Assembly (NCBI RefSeq): GCF_020829495.1 | Contig: NZ_JAIVFQ010000030.1 | Coordinates: 1-64,000, forward strand | Direction of reading: 5' to 3' | Source: Nostoc favosum CHAB5714 | Lineage (GTDB): Bacteria; Cyanobacteriota; Cyanobacteriia; Cyanobacteriales; Nostocaceae | DNA length: 64,000 nucleotides | Shown: positions 53,943 through 62,755 of the stretch, one piece after another | How the letters are laid out: each line of letters opens with the position of its first letter | Numbering within the stretch: position 1 is the stretch's first letter | Position numbers and translations under genes: made by a program | The notes under the pieces: generated by a model | Database searches by the model: none | What the model was told of the DNA's origin: nothing | The model's input: only the letters and a program-made list of their open reading frames with translations

Positions 53943-55334
53943 TTAATTCCGAGCGATACCTTCTTGACGCGCTGCTTGTTGCACAGCAGCAGCAACAGCA
54001 GTAACAACGCGCTCATCAAAGACGGAAGGAATAATATGTTCCCGATCCAAGTCTGAAGGCTTAACTAAAGAAGCGATCGCACTTGCAGCTTCTAGGTACA
54101 TTGTGGTGGTAATGGTATGGGCCCGACAATCTAAAGCACCACGGAATACCCCAGGAAAAGCTAAAACGTTATTGATTTGATTCGGGTAATCACTGCGACC
54201 GGTAGCGATCACAGCTACATCTTTACTGATTAATTCTGGCTGAATCTCTGGAATGGGATTTGCCATTGCAAACACAATTGCGTCTTTCGCCATTGAATGC
54301 ACCATTTCTGGTGTCAAAACTCCCGGTGCGCTGACTCCAATAAATACATCTGCCCCTTGCATTGCACCCGCTAATGTACCCTGCGCTTTCACGGCAAATT
54401 CGAGTTTTTCTTCTGTCAAATCGGTACGACTGGTAGAGATAATCCCTTTAGAGTCGCACATCCAGATTTTTTCTGCCCCAGCTTTACGCAGTAAGCGGGC
54501 GATCGCCACTCCAGCCGCCCCAGCACCATTAATCACGATGCGGATTTCCGCCATTGACTTATGTACCAGTTTTAGAGAATTAAACAACGCTGCCAAGGTA
54601 ACAATTGCTGTACCATGCTGGTCATCGTGAAAAACGGGGATATCTAACTCTTCGCGCAATCTTCTTTCAATTTCAAAGCAGCGAGGTGCAGCGATATCCT
54701 CTAAATTCACACCTCCAAAAACTGGCGCGATATTCTTGACTGTCTGGATGATTTCTTCTGTATCTTGGGTAGCCAGACAAATGGGAAAAGCATCTAGCCC
54801 CGCAAATTCCTTGAATAGCATTGCTTTGCCTTCCATGACTGGGAGAGCAGCAGCTGGGCCGAGATTTCCCAATCCCAAAACGGCACTACCATCGGTAACA
54901 ATGGCGACAGTGTTTTGTTTGATGGTTAACTTATAAACTTCCTCTGGATCTTGAGCGATCGCTGTACAAATTCGACCAACTCCGGGTGTGTAAGCCATTG
55001 CTAAATCAGACACACTTCTTAAGGGAATTCTGCTAGTAATGCTGATTTTGCCACCGCGATGCAAATTAAAGGTGCGATCGTAGACGCTGAGTAACTTGAT
55101 GTCTGGCAATGCTTTTACTGCTTGCACAATGGTTTCAGCATGTTCAGTACTAGCAGCATCAACGGTAATATCGCGGGTGGATTCTTTGCGGGTTTGCTCA
55201 ATTAAATCAATTTGACCGAGATTACCGCCAGTAGTTGCGATCGCCTGGGTTATCGATGCCAACATCCCTACACGATTAGGAATCTGCAAGCGCAGTGTCA
55301 AACTAAAACTAGAATTTGGAGTTAGGTCTGCCAT
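53943..55334 (-). CDS. NAD(P)-dependent malic enzyme with N-terminal ACT domain
   Basis: The enzyme decarboxylates malate to pyruvate. The 463-residue protein has an ACT regulatory domain (about 9-85, LRLQIPNRVGMLASITQAIA) and a malic enzyme core with VAIVTDGSAVLGLGNLGP, PVFHDDQHGTAIVTLAAL and the NAD-binding VINGAGAAGVAIARLL. The ACT domain suggests control by an amino acid. It is full length and monocistronic. Confidence 0.92.
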   Translation of the reverse strand: MADLTPNSSFSLTLRLQIPNRVGMLASITQAIATTGGNLGQIDLIEQTRKESTRDITVDAASTEHAETIVQAVKALPDIKLLSVYDRTFNLHRGGKISITSRIPLRSVSDLAMAYTPGVGRICTAIAQDPEEVYKLTIKQNTVAIVTDGSAVLGLGNLGPAAALPVMEGKAMLFKEFAGLDAFPICLATQDTEEIIQTVKNIAPVFGGVNLEDIAAPRCFEIERRLREELDIPVFHDDQHGTAIVTLAALFNSLKLVHKSMAEIRIVINGAGAAGVAIARLLRKAGAEKIWMCDSKGIISTSRTDLTEEKLEFAVKAQGTLAGAMQGADVFIGVSAPGVLTPEMVHSMAKDAIVFAMANPIPEIQPELISKDVAVIATGRSDYPNQINNVLAFPGVFRGALDCRAHTITTTMYLEAASAIASLVKPSDLDREHIIPSVFDERVVTAVAAAVQQAARQEGIARN

Positions 55335-55700
55335 GTTGATTTTGGATTTTAAGTTTTAGATTTTATATTGAATTGAGACAAAAACTAAAATTTGAGACTT
55401 GTAGTCAGTGGAAATACAATGAATGTTAACTTTGGAGATAACCGTTAGTAGTTAGTTTACTCACTGCTCACAGTTTTGATAATTATTTTTATTTATACCA
55501 ATGCATTTACTAATATAGATGAGTAACAATTTAGTAATTGTACCCAAATACACCAGATATTTTTTAAAATTTTATCTGTGTAAACCTGAGTTCGACGTAA
55601 GAAAAAGTCTGAAAACTAAACACAGTGGAAGCTCAAAGTGTCCACCCTCTTGCGCTAAAGTTGCATAAGAACGTGCATCTAAAGCCAGGAGGAAATAGTT
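55335..55700. other. Divergent intergenic region, no recognisable gene
   Basis: This AT-rich gap lies between malic enzyme and a divergent oxidoreductase. It should hold both promoters. I see no repeat element or motif beyond an AGGAGG-type box before 55701. Confidence 0.35.
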
Positions 55701-56708
55701 GTGAAAGCAGTCTTGATGACAGCAGCTGGGAGTCCCGAAGTTCTGCAAGTACAGGAAGTGCCAAACCTTACTGTTCCTGTAGGGAATACTGAACTTTTAG
55801 TGCGTTTGGTAGCTGCTGGCATTAACCCCATTGACACTAAACTTCGTAGCCGAGGCACTTTCTACCGCGATCGCACTCCAACAATTTTAGGATGTGATGG
55901 TGCTGGTATAGTCGAAGCGGTGGGTGCTAGTGTTCAGCGTTTTCGCCCAGGCGATGAGGTATATTTTTGCTATGGGGGATTGGGCGCACACCAAGGTAAT
56001 TATGCTGAATATACCGTTGTGGATGAGCGCTTTGTGGCACGTAAACCCGCGTCTATCTCCTTTGCCGAAGCAGCAGCAGCGCCTTTGGTGTTAATCACCG
56101 CCTGGGAAGCTTTATACGAACGGGGACGATTGGAACCTGGGGAAAGAGTTTTGATTCATGCGGGTGCTGGTGGTGTCGGGCATGTAGCAATTCAATTGGC
56201 GAAACTCAAAGGTGCTACTGTTTCCACCACAGTGGGTTCTGAAGAAAAAGCTGATTTTGTCAAACAACTAAGTGCCGATCATGTAATTCTTTACAAACAA
56301 ACAGACTTTGTACAAGCAGCATTAGATTGGACTAACGGCGAAGGCGTAGACTTGGCTTTTGATACCGTAGGCGGTGAAACCTTTCACAAAACCTTCCCCG
56401 CAGTGCGAGTCTATGGTGATATTGTGACGATTCTGGAACCAGATGCCAATACTGTTTGGAAAACTGCTAGACAACGCAATCTCCGCATTGGTTTAGAATT
56501 AATGCTCACACCAGCGTTGCTAGGATTAGAAGAAAGCCTCCAGCACCATACAGAAATTCTCGAACAATGTGCCACCTGGATCGATGAAAGCAAATTAAAA
56601 ATCCATGTTAGCCACAAATTCCCTTTAAAAGAAGCGGCTAAGGCGCACCAACTAATTGAAAGCGGTTCTGTGACAGGTAAAATTGTTCTACTGATTAGCG
56701 ACGATTGA
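55701..56708 (+). CDS. Zinc-type medium-chain alcohol dehydrogenase/quinone oxidoreductase
   Basis: The 335-residue protein has the MDR plan: an N-terminal catalytic domain (GINPIDTKLRSRGTFYRDRT, PTILGCDGAGIVEAVG) and an NAD(P)-binding domain with HAGAGGVGHVAIQLAKLKGA. It resembles quinone oxidoreductases rather than metal alcohol dehydrogenases because the zinc-binding residues are not evident. GTG start with AGGAGGAAA box. Substrate unknown. Confidence 0.85.
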   Translation: MKAVLMTAAGSPEVLQVQEVPNLTVPVGNTELLVRLVAAGINPIDTKLRSRGTFYRDRTPTILGCDGAGIVEAVGASVQRFRPGDEVYFCYGGLGAHQGNYAEYTVVDERFVARKPASISFAEAAAAPLVLITAWEALYERGRLEPGERVLIHAGAGGVGHVAIQLAKLKGATVSTTVGSEEKADFVKQLSADHVILYKQTDFVQAALDWTNGEGVDLAFDTVGGETFHKTFPAVRVYGDIVTILEPDANTVWKTARQRNLRIGLELMLTPALLGLEESLQHHTEILEQCATWIDESKLKIHVSHKFPLKEAAKAHQLIESGSVTGKIVLLISDD

Positions 56709-56944
56709 TCGAACAATTTGCATAATTTATTTTTTAAACATAGATGCACCCAGAGGTTAAACGCAAAGATACCCAGAAAGCTTTCTCTGCGTACCTCTGC
56801 GCTTCCCTTCTCTGCGAGACGCTTTGCGAATGCGTTCCTTTGCGTTTTACTTCTCCTCTTCCTCCCCCTACCTAGTTCAGCAGCACAGACGCAACCAGAA
56901 CGCACACCTTTGGCTATGGTACGAATTTTTGGTTAGTCTTTGGC

Positions 56945-57553
56945 GTGGGAGGAGTTGCGATCGCTTATTTCGGCTTACTATTTTGGCTAGTGGATCGCTA
57001 TCGTCGGCTGCATCCTGTACCAATTATTCCCACATCCTACGAAACCATTTCGATATTCGTGAGTTTTAGCGTTTTAGAATTCTTCAGCTTACTAGCTATT
57101 TTTCGCAATGCTCAACAACCTTGGCTGACATTGGGGTGTCTTTTAATAATTATCGTCCCCGTCCCGGTGGCTTTATTGATCCGACTTTATCAACAAGGTC
57201 GTTATCACGATTTAATGGATGTTTCTTACTTCACAGAAGACGGCACATTTCGCCAGTTACGATTATTGATTGGACGTTTGCCAGTGATACCAAGAAATCA
57301 GACATTTCGTGAACGATATATGCCTCTGTTGTGCGATCGCCGTTGGAACTGGCTCAACTACTATGATTTTAGTCTCAACAACCTAGTTAAATTAGGGTTT
57401 AACGACATCCGCCTGCGAGACGAACATCTACCTGGCATCATCTCTGCACTTGCTTGGTATCAATGGAGTTTGGGTTTAATTTACATCACTCTCGTTTTGT
57501 GGACACTTTCTCGCACAATTCCGGGATTGAATTTGCTGATTTATCTGAAGTAA
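56945..57553 (+). CDS. Membrane protein of unknown function
   Basis: The 202-residue protein has four hydrophobic helices (about 3-16, 37-52, 60-76 and 175-200) and cytoplasmic loops with NYYDFSLNNLVKLGFNDIRL. I do not recognise the family. The open frame continues upstream without a stop to about 56874 (THTFGYGTNFWLVFGVGGVA), so the true start may be earlier, or the N-terminus may have been frameshifted out of a signal-like frame at 56824-56936 that is itself made of repeat DNA. Confidence 0.5.
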   Translation: MGGVAIAYFGLLFWLVDRYRRLHPVPIIPTSYETISIFVSFSVLEFFSLLAIFRNAQQPWLTLGCLLIIIVPVPVALLIRLYQQGRYHDLMDVSYFTEDGTFRQLRLLIGRLPVIPRNQTFRERYMPLLCDRRWNWLNYYDFSLNNLVKLGFNDIRLRDEHLPGIISALAWYQWSLGLIYITLVLWTLSRTIPGLNLLIYLK

Positions 57554-58345
57554 TATCATGTCCGCCAAATTACCCATACCACTCCCAACCCCTCCCCGCA
57601 AGCAGGAGGGCAGACAAAGCATAGCTTTGGCTCTTTGGGGTTCTTCGGGTTTAATAAGCAATCAAGCGAACCTGATATAATCCCTTCACCTGAACCTTTT
57701 TTTGCTGCACTTCGTAGTAGTGCTAATCTGATGCAACGTATTGCAGAGTGCCAGTAATCGTGCTATTTATTGTTATCAGTCTCGCGGTATATAGCAGTCC
57801 TAAATCATTTGTGAAAATTATATATCTCTTTCTTCTTTCTTCCCTTTGCGCCCAAAGCCAATACTTTGCGGTTCGTTTTCAAATTTTATATTTTTCACGA
57901 ATCAAATAGGACTGCTATAACGTCGCGTAAAAGTGATATAACCCAGGATAAACGCAGATTAATTAAATATCTAAAAATTTGGCAAATTTATCAAAAGATT
58001 GTTCATTGTAATATAATATTTAACCAAAATCTAATTTTATTCGACAAACATCTCAGCTAAGTTTTTTAAATTATTGTCTAAAAATATCTACAAGTTTGAT
58101 AAATATATCAAAATATTTTGCATTGCCCTTCAAAATTAAATCATATACATTGTGAGTGGAAGTAGCATGGATTAAAAATTGATTATCTACACTTAACAAA
58201 GATAAGCAAAAAATCTAATAGCTACTAACTACTTCTGCTAACAAAAAGCCAACAAAATAAAGTCACACAACAGACTTAATTTTTGTCTATTTTATGTTGC
58301 GATGCTAGCAAGATTTTTATCAAAACAATAAGAGGATTAATTCTA
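57554..58345. other. Repeat-bearing intergenic region before the Gly-repeat genes
   Basis: This 790-bp gap contains a palindromic C/G-rich stretch at 57580-57660, a MITE-like element (57790-57919) and AT-rich DNA with no reading frame. An AAGAGGA ribosome binding site precedes 58346. Confidence 0.4.
57790..57919. mobile_element. MITE-like element with TATAGCAGTCCT ends
   Basis: A 130-bp element has perfect 12-bp terminal inverted repeats that differ by one base from those at 26191-26293. Its inside contains the dispersed CTTTGCGGTTCG sequence. Confidence 0.7.
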
Positions 58346-59188
58346 ATGGCAGAAAATTCAAGTAATAGTGGTAGCAGCAACTCCTCTACTAGTGGAAACA
58401 ATTCGCTTAGAGATTCACCTTTCGGTCGCTTGGTTGAAGTTGTCCCTGAGAAAGACCTCCCCAAGATATTCAGTGGTGTTGGTGATGGAGAAAGTGGCGG
58501 TAGCCCATTTGGTGGCGGTGCTGGTGGCGGTGGCAGTCAGCCTGATTTACCCTATGGTGGTAATCCTTTCGCTGGTGACAACTTCTGGAATATCTTTGCA
58601 GGCGGTGTAAACCCATCCGCAGCGGCTGGTAACCCATCCGCAGGCGGTGGTAGCCCATCCGCAGGTGGTGGTAACCCATTCGCAGGCGGTGGTAGCCCAT
58701 CCGCAGGTGGTGGTAACCCATTCGCAGGTGGTGGTAGCCCATCCGCAGGTGGTGGTAGCCCATCCGCAGGTGGTGGTAACCCATTCGCAGGCGGTGGTAG
58801 CCCATCCGCAGGCGCTGGTAACCCATTCGCAGGTGGTGGTAGCCCATCCGCAGGCGCTGGTAACCAAGGTGGTGGCAGCGACCCTTTGACTGGTGCTAGT
58901 AGCCAGACCTATGGTATTAGCACAACTGAAATACCGGACGGGTTCAGTTTGAGGGGTACTATTGACAAGCTAGTTGGCTCAAGGCTTGACAAGGAACTGG
59001 GTGGTGGACAAACCCCATCATTTGGTGGTGGACAAGGACAAAGCCCCTCATTTGGTGGTAGTGGTCAAAATCCATCATCTGGTGGTGGACAAATCCCGTC
59101 ATTTGGTGGTGATGGAATCCCCTCATTTGGTGCTGGTCAAATTCCATCATTTGGTGCTGGTGAAGCCCCGTCATTTGGGGGTCAATAA
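58346..59188 (+). CDS. Gly-rich heptad-repeat protein 1
   Basis: The 280-residue protein has no signal peptide or PEP-CTERM tail. Residues 1-85 hold an acidic-helical head (SPFGRLVEVVPEKDLPKIFS). About residues 87-175 are 12 near-tandem seven-residue units (GGGSPSA, GGGNPFA and variants). Then a short helix (DGFSLRGTIDKLVGSRLDKE) leads to a C-terminal run of GQ-PSFGG units. The composition is dominated by Gly, Pro, Ser and Asn. It is a paralog of the protein encoded downstream. I know of no assigned function; low-complexity surface or matrix roles are inference. Confidence 0.75.
   Translation: MAENSSNSGSSNSSTSGNNSLRDSPFGRLVEVVPEKDLPKIFSGVGDGESGGSPFGGGAGGGGSQPDLPYGGNPFAGDNFWNIFAGGVNPSAAAGNPSAGGGSPSAGGGNPFAGGGSPSAGGGNPFAGGGSPSAGGGSPSAGGGNPFAGGGSPSAGAGNPFAGGGSPSAGAGNQGGGSDPLTGASSQTYGISTTEIPDGFSLRGTIDKLVGSRLDKELGGGQTPSFGGGQGQSPSFGGSGQNPSSGGGQIPSFGGDGIPSFGAGQIPSFGAGEAPSFGGQ
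58605..58880. repeat. 21-bp DNA repeat inside heptad-repeat protein 1
   Basis: Twelve copies of a 21-bp unit (GGTGGTAACCCATTCGCAGG and AGCCCATCCGCAGG variants) give the heptad units. Codon use is nearly identical between copies, which implies recent expansion or gene conversion. Confidence 0.9.
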
Positions 59189-59546
59189 ATCCCGTTTGCT
59201 TAATAGAATTCTTGCGAAAATCAGCACAGAAATAGAAGAGAACAACAATTACTTCAGTACATAGTATGCTAGTACAGCTTGGCGCAAATAAACATATCAT
59301 TCGATAAAGCTGAAAAACGTGTATTATCGGTGATGTGCCTTCTGCCTTATTGTACTAGTTTGCTATTTTACGCCCTGAAACTCTTTACAGGCAAGTATTT
59401 AAGAAATATTTTCTGTTAGTTTGACAGTAAAATGATTAAAGCCTTTATTTTAAAGAGATTTTGGGTTGAGCAAATCTATAAATAATTGGTATAAGAGGTA
59501 CTGAAGACCCCATAATTTTTAACTAAAAATAGGAGAATTAGTGCCA
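59189..59546. other. Intergenic region between the two Gly-repeat genes
   Basis: This 358-bp AT-rich gap holds no reading frame or inverted repeat that I recognise. An AGGAGA ribosome binding site sits 10 bases before ATG 59547. Confidence 0.4.
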
Positions 59547-61082
59547 ATGGAAGAGTCTGCTGTCAATCCCCTTAATGGTGGAGTTAATCCCTTAAATGCA
59601 GGTAGACTTAACAGCGTTAGTTCCTTTGGTGACAATGGCAATTTGTCTGCTGAAGGTAGCCTGTTGACGGGTGGTAGCAATCTGTTATTAGGTAACGGTA
59701 ACAATCCCATTCCAGGTGGCGGTATTAACCCGTTTGCAGGCGATGGTGGCAGTCAGCTTCAGCAATTAATCTTTGATCGATTAAAGTTAATTTTGGGTGA
59801 TAACTTTTTCAAGGATATTGACAATACATTGGCAGGAGGTAGTAACCCGATTGCAGGCGGTGGAAACCCGATTGCAGGCGGTGGAAACCCGATTGCAAGT
59901 GGTGCAAACCCCTTTGCAGGTGGTGCAAACCCCTTTGCAGGTGGTGCAAACCCTTTTGCAGGCGGTGGTAATCCGATCGCAGGTGGTGCAAACCCCTTTG
60001 CAGGCGGTGGAAACCCTTTTGCAGGTGGTGCAAACCCTTTTGCAGGCGGTGGTAATCCGATCGCAAGTGGTGGAAACCCATTTGCAGGCGGTGGAAACCC
60101 CTTTGCAGGTGGTGGAAACCCTTTTGCAGGTGGTGGTAATCCGATCGCAGGTGGTGCAAACCCATTTGCAGGCGGTGGTAATCCGATCGCAGGTGCTGGA
60201 ACTCTGCTTCAACAATCGCCTTTCGATCCGTTGAAAGAAGTCCTTGGTAACAACATACCTTTTAGTAACGGTGGGAATACATCTAATCCTGGTAGCCAAA
60301 CCTTTAATGAGGGCAACGCACCGGTTGGTAATGGTAACAGGAACTTTGGTAGTAATAACGCAACTATTGGTAATTTTAACTCGGATTATGGCAGTAACAG
60401 TGCAACCATTGGGAATGGTAACTGGAACTTTAATAATGACAACACAACCATCGGTAATGGCAACTGGCTATTTGGAAAGGGTAACACAACCCTTGGTAAC
60501 GGCAACTGGTATTGGGACGACGGAAGTAATAATTCAACATTAGGTAATGGTAATTGGCACTTCGGCAGTGACAACGCAACCATTGGAAACGGCAATTGGG
60601 ACTTTGGTACTGATAACACAATTATTGGTAATGGTAACTGGGTTTTTACTAGTGGAAATGAAATTATTGGTAATGGCAATTGGTTAACGAATACTGACAA
60701 TACAACGATTGGAAACGTCAATAATCTCAGCAGTTTACAGTTATCCCCACTAGGGATCAAAACTGATGTTAACAATCTGATTGACTCTCTTATAGGTAAA
60801 ATAGGTCAAAATTTTCTTGGGTTCACAAGAGATTTTGATGAATCGAGTAGCCAAACCTTTAACCGCCTCATCTCTTCTAAAAGTGTTGGTAATGATACTG
60901 ATATATCTATCGATATTGAGCAACTTTTGGCATCACTCAGCCCAATTCAAGAAAATTTCATCAATTATCAGCCTCTGCAAAACCCTCAGCCTGTCTCAGA
61001 ACCTGCTTCTTCAGTGTCATTGGTAGTAATGGGACTTATGTGTTTGCTGTTGTCACTATTCAAAAAACAACAACACTGTTAA
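59547..61082 (+). CDS. Gly/Asn-rich repeat protein 2 with PEP-CTERM-like tail
   Basis: The 511-residue protein has a Gly/Asn head with a helical FDRLKLILGDNFFKDIDNTL piece, 17 heptad units (GGGNPIA, GGANPFA, GGGNPFA; about residues 96-220), a second helix (FDPLKEVLGNNI), then about nine 14-residue units with an IGNGNW core (about 258-390), and a C-terminal SEPASSVSLVVMGLMCLLLS tail followed by KK, matching a PEP-CTERM anchor. There is no clear N-terminal signal peptide, which is odd for such a tail. It is likely surface-bound; the 14-residue units suggest a beta-helix. Function unknown. Confidence 0.75.
   Translation: MEESAVNPLNGGVNPLNAGRLNSVSSFGDNGNLSAEGSLLTGGSNLLLGNGNNPIPGGGINPFAGDGGSQLQQLIFDRLKLILGDNFFKDIDNTLAGGSNPIAGGGNPIAGGGNPIASGANPFAGGANPFAGGANPFAGGGNPIAGGANPFAGGGNPFAGGANPFAGGGNPIASGGNPFAGGGNPFAGGGNPFAGGGNPIAGGANPFAGGGNPIAGAGTLLQQSPFDPLKEVLGNNIPFSNGGNTSNPGSQTFNEGNAPVGNGNRNFGSNNATIGNFNSDYGSNSATIGNGNWNFNNDNTTIGNGNWLFGKGNTTLGNGNWYWDDGSNNSTLGNGNWHFGSDNATIGNGNWDFGTDNTIIGNGNWVFTSGNEIIGNGNWLTNTDNTTIGNVNNLSSLQLSPLGIKTDVNNLIDSLIGKIGQNFLGFTRDFDESSSQTFNRLISSKSVGNDTDISIDIEQLLASLSPIQENFINYQPLQNPQPVSEPASSVSLVVMGLMCLLLSLFKKQQHC
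59833..60205. repeat. 21-bp DNA repeat inside repeat protein 2
   Basis: About 17 copies of a unit like GGTGGTGCAAACCCCTTTGC or GGCGGTGGAAACCCGATTGC encode the heptads. Several copies are identical. Confidence 0.9.
60320..60720. repeat. 42-bp DNA repeat (14-residue IGNGNW units)
   Basis: Nine to ten diverged 42-bp units share ATTGGTAATGGTAACTGG-like cores. They are more diverged than the heptads, so this domain appears older. Confidence 0.8.
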
Positions 61083-61453
61083 CGTAAATTTAATCTTTCT
61101 AAGCTTATTGCGATCGCAACCCAATGTAATATAGCGGTTCTCGTTTACGTGAGGTACATCCGTAGGGGCAAGTCTTTGCCCATAGGTGTCAACTTAACGT
61201 AAAACCCTTGCAATGACGTTATATCAAGTCCACTCAATTACTAATTAAGCCACTAATTAAGCCGTCGGAACCCCACCCCGCTTTTGTCTAACGACAAAAT
61301 CTCCCCTCCCCGTTCACGGGGAGGGGATTAAGGGGTGGGGTAAAATGACTGTGGAATGAAGCTCTCTGACTTAAGTTGATACCAATGGGCAGTGACGTGC
61401 CCCTACACCTTGCGATGTAATTAATGTACCGCATCTGAATGGGAAGCGCTGTA

Positions 61454-61604
61454 AGGGACTTCCAAGAAATAAATTATCCAAATAAACGTAGACGCTGCAT
61501 CGGCTTGCCGCAGGCTACCACTCCAGACACAGAGAACACAGAGGAATAAGGAGGAGAGAGTTTTTTCGCCAGTTTTTTGAGTATTTTTTTATTTGGAAGT
61601 CCCT
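61454..61604. mobile_element. MITE-like element (AGGGACTTCCA ends)
   Basis: A 151-bp element has perfect 11-bp terminal inverted repeats. Its inside carries the dispersed GTAGACGCTGCATCGGCTTG repeat that also occurs near 46310. Confidence 0.7.
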
Positions 61605-61709
61605 AAACAAATTATCATCTTGGCTCACTACTTTAATTAGCGAGAATTAATGCTGTCCGCACCAAGCTATTCTCATGGAGACGTTTTGCGATCGCACTAC
61701 AAAGTTAAG

Positions 61710-61889
61710 TTAATGCATCGGCGGCCTTGTTAATGCATCGGCGGCCTTGTTAATGCGTCGGCGGCCTTGTTAATGCGTCGGCTTGCATTGTTAATGCGTC
61801 GGCGGCCTTGTTAATGCGTCGGCGGCCTTGTTAATGCATCGGCGGCCTTGTTAATGCGTCGGCGGCCTTGTTAATGCGTCGGTTTGCGT
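61710..61889. repeat. Tandem array of a 20-bp repeat, nine copies
   Basis: Units TTAATGCGTCGGCGGCCTTG and TTAATGCATCGGCGGCCTTG follow one another, the fourth and last copies degenerate. No spacers; not CRISPR. Confidence 0.9.
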
Positions 61890-62312
61890 AAACTAACCTA
61901 CTCTTTCTCTAACTTTGTTTTAAACTGTCGCGTTTACAATTTGGATTTTTATGAACTACCCCAAGAATATATACAATCTCAACAGGAACCAAAAAGCTAA
62001 CGCGATGCCTATCTTGTAGAGAAGAATTGTCAAAAACTCAACTGCCCCATTGCTTGTTTTACCTATGGTAAAATTCAGCAATAGGGCGTTTCGTTTTTGA
62101 CTCGCTTACATCCCCTCCCTGCCTTTGGCTGAGGAAGGGGAATTACGCGATTAGGTTAAATTTGGGGAAAAGCTTCAAATCCTTTTCCCCATCCCCATAT
62201 CCATCCAAGGGTAAATTTAAGAGCTTTACAGTTTATTTAAAACTTTCACCTTACTGTTATTTTTTGCGTTTTATTGGGCACATTAAATATATAGTTTACC
62301 ACGTATGCATGT

Positions 62313-62687
62313 ATGCCTAACCAAGATACAACACGTCGTTTGCGTCTTCAAGCCATTAGTCAAGATGTTACCTCATTCCACGGTTTGCAAACTGTCAGCA
62401 CCTACGATACAACCCGTTCTAATGCCTCTGTTGCAAACATACAGCAAGCTTATCAGGCTATGTTGGCAGAGCAACAGGCTGAAACAGAGAAACTAGCTTT
62501 ATACCGTGCTGCTGTCGATGCTGCTCGATTGGCAGAATGGGAATTTCACAATGCTGTATTAGCCATGAAAGAAGTTGTGCGCGGACAATATGGCTCAGAT
62601 AGCGATCAAGCTCAAGCCATTGGACTGAAGAAAAAATCAAATCGCAAGCGTCCCAGTCGCAAAAAGTCGGTTGCAGTTGCAAGTTAA
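62313..62687 (+). CDS. Conserved hypothetical protein, helical with basic tail
   Basis: The 124-residue protein is largely alpha-helical (AYQAMLAEQQAETEKLALYR, AAVDAARLAEWEFHNAVLAM) and ends in a Lys/Arg-rich tail (KKKSNRKRPSRKK), which may bind nucleic acid. I do not recognise the family. ATG 62313 is used; an overlapping frame from 62305 is a shadow. It is convergent with ilvN. Confidence 0.6.
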   Translation: MPNQDTTRRLRLQAISQDVTSFHGLQTVSTYDTTRSNASVANIQQAYQAMLAEQQAETEKLALYRAAVDAARLAEWEFHNAVLAMKEVVRGQYGSDSDQAQAIGLKKKSNRKRPSRKKSVAVAS

Positions 62688-62755
62688 TTAAGTACATCAT
62701 AGCCCCCTCTCGAAAAGCGGGGAGGGGGTTGGGGGTGGGGTTCTTATGTTCCCAA

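Larger units (their letters stand above)
61083..62312. other. Repeat-filled 1.2 kb gap
   Basis: No gene is visible in this gap. It contains palindromic GTAGGGGCA/TGCCCCTAC arms (about 61161-61405), a C/G-rich stretch at 61270-61345, a MITE-like element (61454-61604), a 20-bp tandem array (61710-61889) and AT-rich DNA before 62313. Confidence 0.5.

Noticed and set aside
58470..58867. Minus-strand ORFs opposite the heptad repeats (and 59787-60299)
   Set aside because: Repeat DNA stays open in several frames; the plus-strand frames have ribosome binding sites, helical domains and, in the second gene, a PEP-CTERM-like tail.
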